In this document: positions 1 through 8,608 of the stretch, piece by piece
Layout: every line of letters begins with the position of its first letter
Position numbering within the stretch: the stretch's first letter is position 1
Assembly (NCBI GenBank): GCA_014859275.1
Contig: JACUUO010000007.1
Span: forward strand, 1 to 41,121
Direction of reading: 5' to 3'
Origin: Actinomycetota bacterium
GTDB taxonomy: Bacteria; Actinomycetota; Aquicultoria; Aquicultorales; Aquicultoraceae
Length of the DNA: 41,121 bases
Notes under the pieces: model-generated
Told to the model about the DNA's origin: nothing
Database searches by the model: none
Seen by the model: only the letters and a program-made list of their open reading frames with translations
Made by a program: the position numbers and the translations under genes

Positions 1-1322
1 TTGGTGCTTATGAGTTTGGCAGCAGTAAGGCTCCTGGAGCTGGAACTAACCCAGGCACTGGAACTAACCCGGGCACTGGGAATAACCCGGATGCTGGGAA
101 TAACCCGGATGCTGGGGGAGACTCAGGCATTGGCACGGACCCAGATACTAATCCTGGTGCAATTCCTCCATCCTCATCTCCATCGCCTAATTATAGCCAA
201 GAGCGCTATGAGCCAGATGATTTAGATGTGGTGGGGGTAAGTGATGATTCCATTACAATACGGTGGAATAAGCCGGCAAGCGGCTCACCAGCTTACTATA
301 AGATTTATGCTTCCGATAAATTAGATAACGGTAGTGAAACCTATGTAACGAGCGTACCAGGTTCACAAACTAGTTTTACTCACTCAAGGCTAGCTAAGTA
401 CACGAGAAAATGGTATAAGGCGAAAGCGGTATATCAAGATGGCGAATCAACGTTCTCTGATGTAGCTATGGGGCAGACTGGTACTACCAGGTATCAAGAA
501 AACCATGCTAATGTGAAGGCGGTCGGTAACTGGATTCGGGTTAACGAGGACGATGCGGCTGGCATGTATTTTCTTCAATCTCGTTCATCCGGTGATTATC
601 TGGATATTACCTTCACAGGCACTAATTTTGCCTTAGTGAACTTCGGCGGCCCAGGAGGCGGTATCGCCAAGATATTTATTGATGGGAAAGCGATTACTGA
701 TGGTAACGCCCTTAATGGCGCAGGGGTGGATATGTATGCAGCTAGCTGGCAGCGCCAAAACATTATATATGAGAAGGCTGGTTTAACCGATACACAACAT
801 ACCGTACGAATTCAGGTATCCGGGCAGAAGAATGCAAGCTCAAGTAATTACCAAGTTACTCTTGATGCAATTGACTTTTACACAGATTCTTTATCGATTC
901 CTATGCCGCCGGAGCTTAGCAGTTCTAATCAGGTTAGCGTTGTATATCCGGCCGGTCTTAATATAGTTGCCGCGCCATCTGGAGATAATATACAGGCCGA
1001 TATCATCTGGGATTACAATACTTCTAACAGCAGCTTCAGCGTTGTAGATTCAATTGGCTTAGGAAAAGGCTACTGGGCTTACTACAAGGAGAGCCGCACG
1101 GTTGACATGCAATTTGAAAATCGTGCAAGCTTTGACGTATCGCTTGTACCTGGCTGGAATGTAATCGGTAACCCCTTCGCAAGAGAGGCTAAATTGCCGG
1201 AAGGTATCAGCGGGTACGCATATAATACAGGGCTCGGCGCGTTTAAAAAAACAACGACCATTCCTGTAGGCTATGGCATCTGGATATATGCCACTTCGGC
1301 AAAGACGATAACTTTAAATTAG
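1..1322 (+). CDS. Secreted modular surface protein, C-terminal part (5' end outside window)
   Basis: The reading frame is open from base 3, so this is the 3' part of a longer gene. The first visible residues, GAYEFGSS, match the end of the beta-helix region of the large protein at 10118-13321 (DIGAYEYG), so the missing N-terminus is probably a parallel beta-helix. Next comes a Gly/Asn/Pro linker built from four 18-bp units (42-113). A fibronectin type III-like domain follows (about 228-480), then a galactose-binding-like beta-sandwich (about 490-880, with YLDITFTG and DAIDFY edges). The last 130 residues form a twin repeat with AGLNIVAAP, GKGYWAYY, PGWNVIGNPF and GYGIWIY. Export is inferred from this architecture. 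The first ATG/GTG-started ORF (228) is not the true start. The gene ends just before a strong terminator. Confidence 0.8.
   Translation, partial: GAYEFGSSKAPGAGTNPGTGTNPGTGNNPDAGNNPDAGGDSGIGTDPDTNPGAIPPSSSPSPNYSQERYEPDDLDVVGVSDDSITIRWNKPASGSPAYYKIYASDKLDNGSETYVTSVPGSQTSFTHSRLAKYTRKWYKAKAVYQDGESTFSDVAMGQTGTTRYQENHANVKAVGNWIRVNEDDAAGMYFLQSRSSGDYLDITFTGTNFALVNFGGPGGGIAKIFIDGKAITDGNALNGAGVDMYAASWQRQNIIYEKAGLTDTQHTVRIQVSGQKNASSSNYQVTLDAIDFYTDSLSIPMPPELSSSNQVSVVYPAGLNIVAAPSGDNIQADIIWDYNTSNSSFSVVDSIGLGKGYWAYYKESRTVDMQFENRASFDVSLVPGWNVIGNPFAREAKLPEGISGYAYNTGLGAFKKTTTIPVGYGIWIYATSAKTITLN
42..113 (+). repeat. 18-bp in-frame tandem repeat, four units
   Basis: Four consecutive 18-bp units at 42-59, 60-77, 78-95 and 96-113 encode GTNPGT, GTNPGT, GNNPDA and GNNPDA. 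Units 1-2 and units 3-4 are near-identical pairs, which indicates recent slippage duplication. The repeat forms the flexible linker after the beta-helix. Confidence 0.85.
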
Positions 1323-1340
1323 AATAAGAGAATATCAAAA

Positions 1341-1379
1341 CAATAAAGGCGGTGTGCAGATACCGCCTTTATTGTTTTT
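1341..1379 (+). terminator. Intrinsic terminator after the surface-protein gene
   Basis: A perfect 13-bp stem (1341-1353 with 1362-1374) with an 8-nt loop is followed by TTTTT at 1375-1379. It starts 19 bases after the stop codon. The A-rich left flank could also end the convergent minus-strand methyltransferase transcript, though it lies about 70 bases past that stop. Confidence 0.9.
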
Positions 1380-1448
1380 AATAGCACTAGCTTCGTTCAA
1401 AGGTATTAATATTACTGGGTCTATAGGTATGGGTTGCATCGAAAGCTT

Positions 1449-2324
1449 TTACGCCACGTTATACAGAGCTTCCCTGACAACCTCTTTTTTAATTTTTTGT
1501 TCAGGTGCCGGTTTTGAGCAGATATATAAATCCTCTTCTTTTAATAGACCATATTTTTGTGTAGTGGAATCGTCAAATTCTTTCGTAAAGCTATAGGTCT
1601 TAATAGAGAATCCAGCCTTCTCAAGCCTATCTTTATAATCTTTAGCATAGATTCTAACATGGTCACTCTGTCCAAACATCTTTTCTCTCTCTTCCGGTGA
1701 TGTAATAGCTGGATCTTCATAGGTCTTATTGAGTGATAGTGAAATAGGAACTTGCAGAATCGCCCAACCCCCAGGCTTTAGCACTCTATATAGCTCCGAC
1801 ATTGCTTTACGATCATTTGGAATGTGCTCCAAGACGTGGTTGCAGATAATAACATCAAACAAGTTATCCGCATGCTTAATATCCGTGATATCCATTTTGA
1901 TCATTGCTCGTGGAGAGTTAAGATCGGCACTTAGATAATCTATGTTGCGATATGTCGTAAGAACTCGGGATAAGCTCTTTTCTGGCGCAATGTGGAGTAA
2001 TTTAAGGTTCTCATGGAATAGGTTGGTATTATCCCTGAGATACAGGTATATAAGGCGTTCTCTCTCGGAAGAATGACAACGGGGGCATAACGTATTTAAG
2101 CGGTAACCCGCACCCACAATATCCTTTTCTTTCAATACCGGAAGATCTAGCCCATTGGGTAGAAATTTTCTAAAACTACTCCCACAAAGCGGACACTCAA
2201 ATTCAGTGCCAATGTATGGGAGGAACAGAAAGAAGAACCTGCAATTATCATTTATACTGGCGAGTTGGAAGCGGTATTTTTCCGGGATGATCCTTTTGAT
2301 TAGCGATTTAACTTTTCGTTTCAC
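1449..2324 (-). CDS. Class I SAM-dependent methyltransferase with N-terminal zinc ribbon
   Basis: The 291-residue protein has two CxxC pairs, C44/C47 (ECPLCG) and C80/C83 (LCPRCH), which form a probable zinc ribbon. A Methyltransf_11-type Rossmann core follows. The SAM-binding motif I is the variant LLHIAPEKSL (109-118) instead of GxGxG, then NHVLEHIPN (162-170) and LKPGGWAILQVP (182-193). The GTG start is preceded by AGGAGA at good spacing. The substrate cannot be read from the sequence; the setting next to polysaccharide genes suggests sugar or glycan methylation, which is inference. It is transcribed in the same direction as the beta-helix gene upstream of it. Confidence 0.85.
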   Translation of the reverse strand: MKRKVKSLIKRIIPEKYRFQLASINDNCRFFFLFLPYIGTEFECPLCGSSFRKFLPNGLDLPVLKEKDIVGAGYRLNTLCPRCHSSERERLIYLYLRDNTNLFHENLKLLHIAPEKSLSRVLTTYRNIDYLSADLNSPRAMIKMDITDIKHADNLFDVIICNHVLEHIPNDRKAMSELYRVLKPGGWAILQVPISLSLNKTYEDPAITSPEEREKMFGQSDHVRIYAKDYKDRLEKAGFSIKTYSFTKEFDDSTTQKYGLLKEEDLYICSKPAPEQKIKKEVVREALYNVA

Positions 2325-2482
2325 ACTGCATCTCTCCTGTCCAGGGCCTTAAAGCCCCATGGTGATTTTTCAGCTATAGGCATGACCAATCTCCTTTTCG
2401 GGGTCTCAATGCCCCAGACTTAGATCCAGTCAATAGCCTATCTACTTTAGGTAGCCTTAACTATACATACGCGATAACTAGC
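2325..2482. other. Gap between two minus-strand genes, short hairpins
   Basis: About 158 bases lie between the beta-helix gene stop and the methyltransferase start. Short dyads are visible: GGGG with CCCC around 2399-2416, GGGC with GCCC near 2344-2356, and a CTATCTA/TAGGTAG pair near 2437-2453. None is followed by a clear T-run on the minus strand, so no terminator is called. Confidence 0.4.
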
Positions 2483-3793
2483 CTATTTCTTAGGCAGATC
2501 GGGATGCCCTGATATCCGTGCTTCAATGCTTCTTTTCTTATCCCGGGCGTTGCCACCTCTTTTATCAAAGCCTATTTGCTGCCACTCAACGATATCTACC
2601 ATCTGCTTGCCAAACCCGGCGATATGATCAGACCCCGCCTTACTTAATAGGTTTTGTTCGCTCGAAAACCCGGCTATGCTATCCTCGTTGATCCCGTAAG
2701 AGGCCCAGCCATTTCCCTCGCCAGCTTCAAAAATAATATTGCCGGTGGACTGGCAATCCGTGCTCTGCTTGTGGATATATAAGCCAGCATAACGCGGGCG
2801 GTAAATTAAATTATCGATAATTTTTGTGCCTGGGCTTGCCTTAATATTTATGCCGTTGTTATTGCTCTTGTAGATAGTATTACCAACAATGCGAACGCCG
2901 CGGTAATTCTCAAGCATGATTGGCATGTTGTGGATACGGTAGAAGGTGTTGCGAGCAATGAGTACCAAGCCATTGACGTCATCCTCATGTTGAAAGAGCT
3001 GGATGCCATCGATATGTGCCGTGGGGTTCGTTGAGTGGAGCTGGTCATGGATGATATTGTTCTCAATTACCCCGCTGTAATCCCCAAAATAAATGCCATC
3101 CTCATCAAGGTTGCGATAGCTCTCATTACTCTTCAAAACGGTATCGATGCCACGTATCGTGCGAATGCCATCTTTTCCGTTATCATGTGTTATGCAACCG
3201 ATAGCGGTTTTCTTCGATCCACCGGCAAAGTAGATGCCATGACCGCCATTACTATATATAATGCAATTTAAAATCTGGATGCTGCTCTGTTCTTCCTTCA
3301 GCATAGCTTCAGCACCGTTTCCGGTAAATCCAGTAACAGTAAAGCCTCGCACTGTAGTATAGCTTCTATTGCTTAAGTCTATGCCTTTTTCCAGCTTTCC
3401 CTGCCCATCAAGTATAACCTTATGCCCAGGGTAGGCTGCGAACTCTAATGGCGCATCTGGCTTGCCTGAATGCTGAGGTTTCAGCGCCTCATGATAGGTG
3501 CCTTGTTTAACGATTACAATAGTGCCTTTACTGATAGGTTCGGTTTTTGATGCCCGGGTTAGGGTCTTCCAGGGATTCTCTTGTATGCCCGGGTTCTCGT
3601 CGTTACCTCGTTTTCCATCGACAAAGAAATAGGTTTTATTGCTATCAAGCCTTAACTTAGGTTTGGTTCTCTCCGGTTGCCTGGTCTTATCCGGTTCCTC
3701 CTGCAAAAATAGGTAGCCCACACCACGTATTGCGCTTATCGTAATGGCAAGTACAGCGATTACCGTGAGGACTATTTTGACCCATTTTTGCAT
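2483..3793 (-). CDS. Membrane-anchored right-handed parallel beta-helix protein
   Basis: The 436-residue protein starts with a lysine-flanked hydrophobic segment (about residues 5-29), a signal anchor or uncleaved signal peptide. A basic Pro/Lys linker follows, then the usual entry to this beta-helix class: FFVDGKRGNDENPG, NPWKTL and GTYHE (compare YYVSPSGNDLNPGT in the 1067-residue protein). The rest is Asn/Gly-rich repeats such as NIIYSNGGHGIYF and NTIYKSNNNGINI, typical of Beta_helix/NosD-like folds that bind or cleave acidic polysaccharides. No catalytic residues can be assigned. The ATG is preceded by GGAGGT at 5-nt spacing. It lacks the C-terminal GWN module of its relatives. Confidence 0.82.
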   Translation of the reverse strand: MQKWVKIVLTVIAVLAITISAIRGVGYLFLQEEPDKTRQPERTKPKLRLDSNKTYFFVDGKRGNDENPGIQENPWKTLTRASKTEPISKGTIVIVKQGTYHEALKPQHSGKPDAPLEFAAYPGHKVILDGQGKLEKGIDLSNRSYTTVRGFTVTGFTGNGAEAMLKEEQSSIQILNCIIYSNGGHGIYFAGGSKKTAIGCITHDNGKDGIRTIRGIDTVLKSNESYRNLDEDGIYFGDYSGVIENNIIHDQLHSTNPTAHIDGIQLFQHEDDVNGLVLIARNTFYRIHNMPIMLENYRGVRIVGNTIYKSNNNGINIKASPGTKIIDNLIYRPRYAGLYIHKQSTDCQSTGNIIFEAGEGNGWASYGINEDSIAGFSSEQNLLSKAGSDHIAGFGKQMVDIVEWQQIGFDKRGGNARDKKRSIEARISGHPDLPKK

Positions 3794-4367
3794 AGTGACC
3801 TCCAGATATTTTTTCTGTATATTCCCCCGAGTAAGGATAGTAAACTGTATAGGGGCTTTTCATGAGCGGGCACCTTTTTCATGACCTAACTGGATGTTTC
3901 AATCGATAGCAATAGTCCATAATTGTTCATGTAGGATGTTCGTATTTACTTAACAGGCATAAGTTTAGGCGGATTATGTAGGTTAACAATGTATTTGGTT
4001 GTTTCGGAATGGAACCACTTATTAAGAGAGGGTTACTAACACGCAAAGAGGTTATTTTCCGGTAATTACAATGTTTTGTTTTATATAAATAGAGTTTTTG
4101 GGGATATATTACCGGAGAATATGCTAGCAGCATTTAAGCAACCATTTATAAAGGCACAGATCTTGAATTTTTGCTAGCTAGCAAAAGACGCCATGAGTTT
4201 TTATCCTAGTAGCTCTAGGTAGTAACCATTAAAGGCTTTGAAACAGTGTTAGCTGAAAAATGGTTCGAACTATTCTTCTGAAGAATTATTGAAAATCTGA
4301 AGAGGCCCGTTCTTAACCGATGAAATGGGATTTTTGAACGAGCACGATCGGAAAGAGGATTGCGCGG
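3794..4367. promoter_or_regulatory. Divergent intergenic region with palindromes
   Basis: This AT-rich stretch of about 570 bases separates the minus-strand beta-helix gene from the plus-strand polysaccharide genes, so promoters for both directions are expected here. Two notable dyads are a perfect 18-bp palindrome at 4169-4186 (TTTTGCTAG and its complement) and ATTCTTC-T-GAAGAAT at 4272-4286, about 80 bases before the start of the next gene. No convincing gene is seen; a 68-codon minus ORF at 3927-4133 has no family features. Confidence 0.5.
4272..4286. promoter_or_regulatory. Possible operator: 7-bp inverted repeat
   Basis: ATTCTTC and GAAGAAT are perfect inverted repeats around a single T. 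The site lies 82 bases upstream of the nucleotidyltransferase start, where a repressor or activator could act on the polysaccharide transcript. The regulator is unknown. Confidence 0.35.
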
Positions 4368-5570
4368 ATGGCAAAAGCGGGCGAAGGCCCTGGTCCAGCA
4401 GAAAGATTCATTATATCGGTTATAAGTTCATTCTATTTTGATAAAGAATTTAGTTGGGTTAGCAACGATACTTACTGGGAAGAAGTACTGGCTAAGGCCT
4501 ACCGACATGGCGTAGCTCCCCTTCTCTATTTCGCATTTAAGTGCGATCCTAAGTTTGCTGCACCAGATTGGGTAGTCAGGCATTTAAAAAACGAATATAT
4601 TGCCTCATTTCTTCAACAGGCTCGTTATCAAACCGAACTTGAAAAGCTATTAACGCACCTTGAGGATAAGGGGGTTGAAGTTATCCCAATGAAGGGGACG
4701 GTGTTGTCCAGACTCATCTATCCGGACCCGGCCCTTAGGCCCTATGGTGATATCGACCTGCTATTTAAGGAGAAGGATTGGGGCGTAATCCGAGCATTCC
4801 TGCTTGAATTAGGGTTTACCCCAGGCAAGGATTTTGAAGTTCTGCCACCGAAACTTACAGATGGGGTGGTTTTCGATCACGACCTTGCTTTTTATAGAGC
4901 AGATGGATTAGAGATGGAATTAAAACTGGACCCATTTGACTTAGGAATAGGTTCAAGCATTATAAATGAAATTTGGGACAAGTCCGTTGTGTACGATTTT
5001 GGCTCCTTTAGATGCCGTTCGTTCTCTCCTGAGCATCAATTGCTTCAGCTTTTAATACACCTTAATCGTCACGGCTTTAAGCAAATCAGGTGGTTTATCG
5101 ACATTGCGTTTATCTTAAAGAACGAACAGAAACTGGATTGGGAATTATTTGCCCGCTCTGCGCGAAGAGACGGCATTCATGCGCCTGTTTATTTTAGCTT
5201 GATATATGTATGCAAGCTATTTGATATAAGACTAAGTGAGGAAATACTAAATAAATTAAAGCCCGGCTATATCAAGCGTATGGTATGGCATTTATTCTGG
5301 CCAGAGAGAGATATCGCTGCATTTAACGGCCTTCATGAGGGAGTTCTAGTCTTTCCAATGAAAGTGTTTTCGAAATGGTTTATTCCCAACATTCTGCTAA
5401 CCGGTAGGACGGTACATAAACTCGGTTACTTTCTCCGCAGGGTGTTTCCGCCAAGCGATTTTATGGAACGCAAATACTCAAACGGGATAAAAAGATCGTA
5501 TGCTTACTATATGGCTAAGCGATATGGAAGCCTATTTAAGCTCTCTAGTAGGACAAAAACAAAGGCATAG
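4368..5570 (+). CDS. Nucleotidyltransferase-fold protein (PF14907-like)
   Basis: The 400-residue protein has the signature of the uncharacterised NTP_transf_5 family: MKGTVLSRLIYPD (about 108-120), then RPYGDIDLLF with the metal-binding D128/D130 pair. A long helical C-terminal region contains LLQLLIHLNRHGFKQ and RWFIDI. Members of this family are often encoded in polysaccharide or peptide-modification loci, and their exact reaction is not established. The ATG follows AAAGAGGA at about 9-nt spacing. The next gene starts 22 bases downstream, so both are probably co-transcribed. A sugar-activating or nucleotidyl-transfer role in polymer synthesis is inference. Confidence 0.78.
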   Translation: MAKAGEGPGPAERFIISVISSFYFDKEFSWVSNDTYWEEVLAKAYRHGVAPLLYFAFKCDPKFAAPDWVVRHLKNEYIASFLQQARYQTELEKLLTHLEDKGVEVIPMKGTVLSRLIYPDPALRPYGDIDLLFKEKDWGVIRAFLLELGFTPGKDFEVLPPKLTDGVVFDHDLAFYRADGLEMELKLDPFDLGIGSSIINEIWDKSVVYDFGSFRCRSFSPEHQLLQLLIHLNRHGFKQIRWFIDIAFILKNEQKLDWELFARSARRDGIHAPVYFSLIYVCKLFDIRLSEEILNKLKPGYIKRMVWHLFWPERDIAAFNGLHEGVLVFPMKVFSKWFIPNILLTGRTVHKLGYFLRRVFPPSDFMERKYSNGIKRSYAYYMAKRYGSLFKLSSRTKTKA

Positions 5571-5592
5571 TATTTTAATCGAAAGGTAGCCA

Positions 5593-6810
5593 ATGAAAAC
5601 TAGGAGAGGCATTCTTGTTATTCTACAAAACGGGCCGATTGAAGATGACCTGCGCGTCCAACGAGAAATCGTCGCACTAAGGGATTCAAATTACCAAGTA
5701 TCTGTAATTTGTCCAGACGTTGATTGTGACAAAAGCAAGCTTGATATTGATGGGATCCATTTTTTTAGATACCCACCGCCTAACCCTGGTAATGATTTTA
5801 AGTCTTATGTAGGCGAGTACCTTTACTCTTGGATTCAAACCACTAAGCTATCTATTAAGGTTTATAAAGAGGTTGGATTTGACGCTATTCATGCATGTAA
5901 TCCGCCTGATATCTTCTTTCCTTTGGGGATCTTTTATAAAGCATTTCGGAGAAAATTTGTTTTTGATCAGCATGACCTTAGTCCAGAGATGTATTTATCG
6001 CGCTTCTCCAATACTGATCCCAAGCTTTATAAAGCTCTACGCTTGTTTGAGTATTTAACCTATAAAATAGCGAACATGGTTATTGTTACCAATGATTCCT
6101 ATAAAAGCATTGCCTCTCAAAGGGGCAAAATTTCGGAAGAACACATATATGTGGTTAGAAACGGCCCTTATCTTAGATTTTCTAAACCAGCGGCATTTAA
6201 CCCCGAATTGAAAATGGGCCATAAGTTTTTAATTTGTTGCATGGGCCAGATAGCTCCGCAGGATGGCGTAGATTACTTAATCAGAGCGGCAGATTACTTA
6301 ATCAATCAAAAAGGAAGGAAAGATACCTGTTTCGCTCTTGTAGGCGATGGTAGCTCAGTTGAAGAGCTGAAGAAAATGACAGAAGAGATGTCAATTGCAG
6401 AACATATCGTTTTTACAGGGTGGATTAGAGATCGTGAACTGCTACGCAGCTACCTGGCGACCGCAGATATCTGCGTTTCACCCGAGCCGAAAAGCACTTT
6501 TAATGAACATTCAACTTTCATAAAGGTCTTGGACTATATGTCGGCTGGAAAGCCAATTATAGCCTTTGATCTACCAGAGACCAGGTTCTCTGCAGGGGAA
6601 GCCGCGCTATATGCAGAACCGAATAGCGAAATTGATCTGGCAGATAAGATCGATGCTTTGCTGTCAAACGAAGAACTAAGGCACAGTATGGGCAAGTATG
6701 GCCAGAAAAGGGTTGAGTCAATGCTTTTATGGGAACATTCAAAGCCAAATCTGATAAAGGCGTATGATAATTTATTTATGAAAGGAAAAACGGTAAAAGT
6801 CGGAACATAG
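5593..6810 (+). CDS. GT4-family glycosyltransferase
   Basis: The 405-residue GT-B enzyme has an N-terminal acceptor domain (MKTRRGILVILQNGPIEDD, AIHACNPPDIFFP) and a C-terminal nucleotide-sugar domain. The latter carries CCMGQIAPQDGVDYLIRA, LVGDGSSVEELK and the GT4 region FNEHSTFIKVLDYMSAGKPI, where the second acidic residue of the usual E-x7-E motif falls on an Asp-containing variant. It likely adds a sugar to the lipid-linked repeat unit at the cytoplasmic face. The start ATG follows GAAAGG. It lies in tandem with the upstream nucleotidyltransferase gene. Donor and acceptor cannot be deduced. Confidence 0.88.
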   Translation: MKTRRGILVILQNGPIEDDLRVQREIVALRDSNYQVSVICPDVDCDKSKLDIDGIHFFRYPPPNPGNDFKSYVGEYLYSWIQTTKLSIKVYKEVGFDAIHACNPPDIFFPLGIFYKAFRRKFVFDQHDLSPEMYLSRFSNTDPKLYKALRLFEYLTYKIANMVIVTNDSYKSIASQRGKISEEHIYVVRNGPYLRFSKPAAFNPELKMGHKFLICCMGQIAPQDGVDYLIRAADYLINQKGRKDTCFALVGDGSSVEELKKMTEEMSIAEHIVFTGWIRDRELLRSYLATADICVSPEPKSTFNEHSTFIKVLDYMSAGKPIIAFDLPETRFSAGEAALYAEPNSEIDLADKIDALLSNEELRHSMGKYGQKRVESMLLWEHSKPNLIKAYDNLFMKGKTVKVGT

Positions 6811-6857
6811 GGTGACTTCCTCAGTGAGGCAATAGGGTGCTACCAAGATCGCTTTGA

Positions 6858-6977
6858 AGAATTTTAAAGGATATGGGATCTGCCTTGCCGCTTAACAAGT
6901 TGCGGGTGTTTTTTCTAAAGCTCTCTGGCCATATAGTTGGCGAGGATGTCTGGATAGGAAAAGGGCTGCTAATCTAA
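6858..6977 (+). pseudogene. Remnant of a hexapeptide-repeat (LbH) acyltransferase
   Basis: Reading frame 6858-6977 gives RILKDMGSALPLNKLRV, then FFLKLSGHIVGEDVWIGKG, then a stop. This matches the N-terminal portion of WbbJ/LpxA-like left-handed beta-helix acyltransferases (LPxNxLRVxLLRLxGxxIGxxVYIG). There is no start codon in place and the preceding codon is TGA. Weaker similarity may continue to about 7040 (a HPK triplet where family members have SHPN). After that a dispersed repeat (7041-7078) begins. The gene was probably a polysaccharide O-acetyltransferase before it decayed. The remaining gap up to 7142 holds nothing else recognisable. Confidence 0.6.
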
Positions 6978-7040
6978 GCAATTCGGTACACGATCGGCCT
7001 TTGCGATTACCACAAAGCTAGTGCCCGGCATCCTAAGCTA

Positions 7041-7078
7041 ATTCTGAGGGAGCGAGTGGCGACCGAAGAATCTCAAAC
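7041..7078. repeat. Degenerate copy of an ATTCTGAGG...GAAGAATCTC repeat
   Basis: ATTCTGAGG, an interrupted middle, then CCGAAGAATCTCAAAC. The same ends occur in a tighter form at 30673-30700 (ATTCTGAGGCGAAGCCGAAG, then AATCTCAAAC) and at 40729-40752. It is a dispersed palindromic intergenic repeat family in this genome. Confidence 0.55.
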
Positions 7079-7142
7079 ACCAGCTTTAGCTCAAGATGCG
7101 AAATTCTAGAAAATACAAGCTATTAGCAAACTAGGGGGTTAT

Positions 7143-8591
7143 ATGCGATACGGAAAAGTTCTTATAGTAAATCCTGAGTCTCACGGAGAGTGGAAGGGCA
7201 TAAGACCTCATATCGGCCTCGGCTACTTGACCCAGGCGCTACAAGATAGGGGCATTGAGTACGATTACCTAGACATGAACCTGGGCCATGGCTATAGGCA
7301 ACTTCAAGAAAAGATCGATAAGTTTAAACCGGATTTAGTCGGCATAAGCCTTCTCTCCATGGAATACAAGAAATTTTATCGCCTGATCGCCCAAATTAAA
7401 TCAGGCAACCCCAGTATCCCGATAGTTGCTGGCGGCCCCCATGTCACCATTCTTAAAGAAAGAGTTCTTGAGGATTGCCCAGCGCTGGATTATGGAGTTG
7501 TTTTCGAGGGAGAGGACGCTCTCTTTGAGCTTTGCCGCGGAGACGAATTAGGCGATATTAAGAACCTGATTTACCGGGCCGATGGGACGATTATACAAAA
7601 CGAGCAGCGCGAGTTTAAGATGAATCTGGACGAGCTATCGTTTCCCCGTTATGAGAAGTTCGAGCTAGAAAAATACGTTCCTGAGATTGATATATATTCA
7701 AGCAGGGGGTGCCCTCATGAGTGTATTTTTTGCCCTAACCGCTTGATAAGCCCCGTTTATAGGGCCAGAAGCCCGCAGCATGTTGTCGACGAGATGGAAT
7801 ACTGGTACGAGAGGGGTCACCGGCAGTTTAATTTTGACGATGATAATTTCAATTACGTGAAAAGCAGGGTTTACGCAATATGCGACGAGATCGAGCGACG
7901 CGGTCTAAAGAATCTCTTCTTGAGATGCTCAAATGGGATACGTGCCGACCGAGTAGATAAAGATATGCTCATCCGCATGAAAGAAGTCGGTTTTAAGTAT
8001 ATAGCCTTCGGCGCCGATGCCGGCAACAACCGCATGCTGGAGATAGTCAAGAAAGGGGAGACGATTGAGGACATCGAGCGGGCTGTCAAGGACGCCTGCG
8101 AGCTTGGTTATGACACGAAGCTTCTCTTCGTGGTCGGGACGCCCCAGGAGACCTGGGAAGACGTTGAAGACAAGGTAAGGCTTAGCAGGAAATATCCGGT
8201 TAAGGACGTCCATTTCTACAACATAATACCTTACCCTGGGACCGAGCTTTTTGACTGGATAAAAGAGAATGGATATTTCTTACGGGGACCCGCTGATTAC
8301 CTGAATGATGTATCTGTTCTTGAGAACACGCCGGTCTTTGAGACGCCCGAGTTGCCCGCTGAGACCAGAATTAAGCTGTTTAAATATTTGGGAAAAGTTC
8401 AAAAAGAAGTTCACCGCAATGCGATCGCCGATATATTTAGCGATTATGGTATGGCCGGTAAAATTGCGGGCAGGGTTTTATCAAATAAATATTTCAAGCA
8501 AATGTTCTATCAAAACTTTGCGGTGAGAAGAATTGCTGAAAGAATTAGATACAAAAAGGCTGTCGAGGCGAGCGGGAAAGATGCAGCTTAA
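7143..8591 (+). CDS. B12-binding-domain radical SAM protein
   Basis: The 482-residue protein has an N-terminal cobalamin-binding-like Rossmann domain (about 1-140, IGLGYLTQALQDRGIEYDYL, GISLLSMEY, VAGGPHVTI, FEGED). The radical SAM core follows with the 4Fe-4S cysteines C190, C194 and C197 (RGCPHECIFC). Downstream are FNFDDDNFNY, GADAGNNRMLEIVKKGET and VVGTPQETWEDV, typical of the BchE/HpnP-like group. The substrate is unknown; such enzymes methylate or rearrange unactivated carbons in lipids, sugars and cofactors. The ATG follows AGGGGG. It stands between two decayed genes inside the polysaccharide locus, and a role in modifying the polymer or its lipid carrier is inference. Confidence 0.9.
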   Translation: MRYGKVLIVNPESHGEWKGIRPHIGLGYLTQALQDRGIEYDYLDMNLGHGYRQLQEKIDKFKPDLVGISLLSMEYKKFYRLIAQIKSGNPSIPIVAGGPHVTILKERVLEDCPALDYGVVFEGEDALFELCRGDELGDIKNLIYRADGTIIQNEQREFKMNLDELSFPRYEKFELEKYVPEIDIYSSRGCPHECIFCPNRLISPVYRARSPQHVVDEMEYWYERGHRQFNFDDDNFNYVKSRVYAICDEIERRGLKNLFLRCSNGIRADRVDKDMLIRMKEVGFKYIAFGADAGNNRMLEIVKKGETIEDIERAVKDACELGYDTKLLFVVGTPQETWEDVEDKVRLSRKYPVKDVHFYNIIPYPGTELFDWIKENGYFLRGPADYLNDVSVLENTPVFETPELPAETRIKLFKYLGKVQKEVHRNAIADIFSDYGMAGKIAGRVLSNKYFKQMFYQNFAVRRIAERIRYKKAVEASGKDAA

Positions 8592-8608
8592 GCAGTATTT
8601 ATGAGACA

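Noticed and set aside
228-1322. Complete gene starting at 228
   Set aside because: The same frame is open to the window edge and encodes a beta-helix end and linker that match the large paralog, so the internal start is not the real one.
1354-1596. 80-codon plus-strand ORF
   Set aside because: Begins inside the terminator and overlaps the methyltransferase gene on the opposite strand.
3927-4133. 68-codon minus-strand ORF
   Set aside because: No recognisable motif, AT-rich composition of an intergenic region and no Shine-Dalgarno site.
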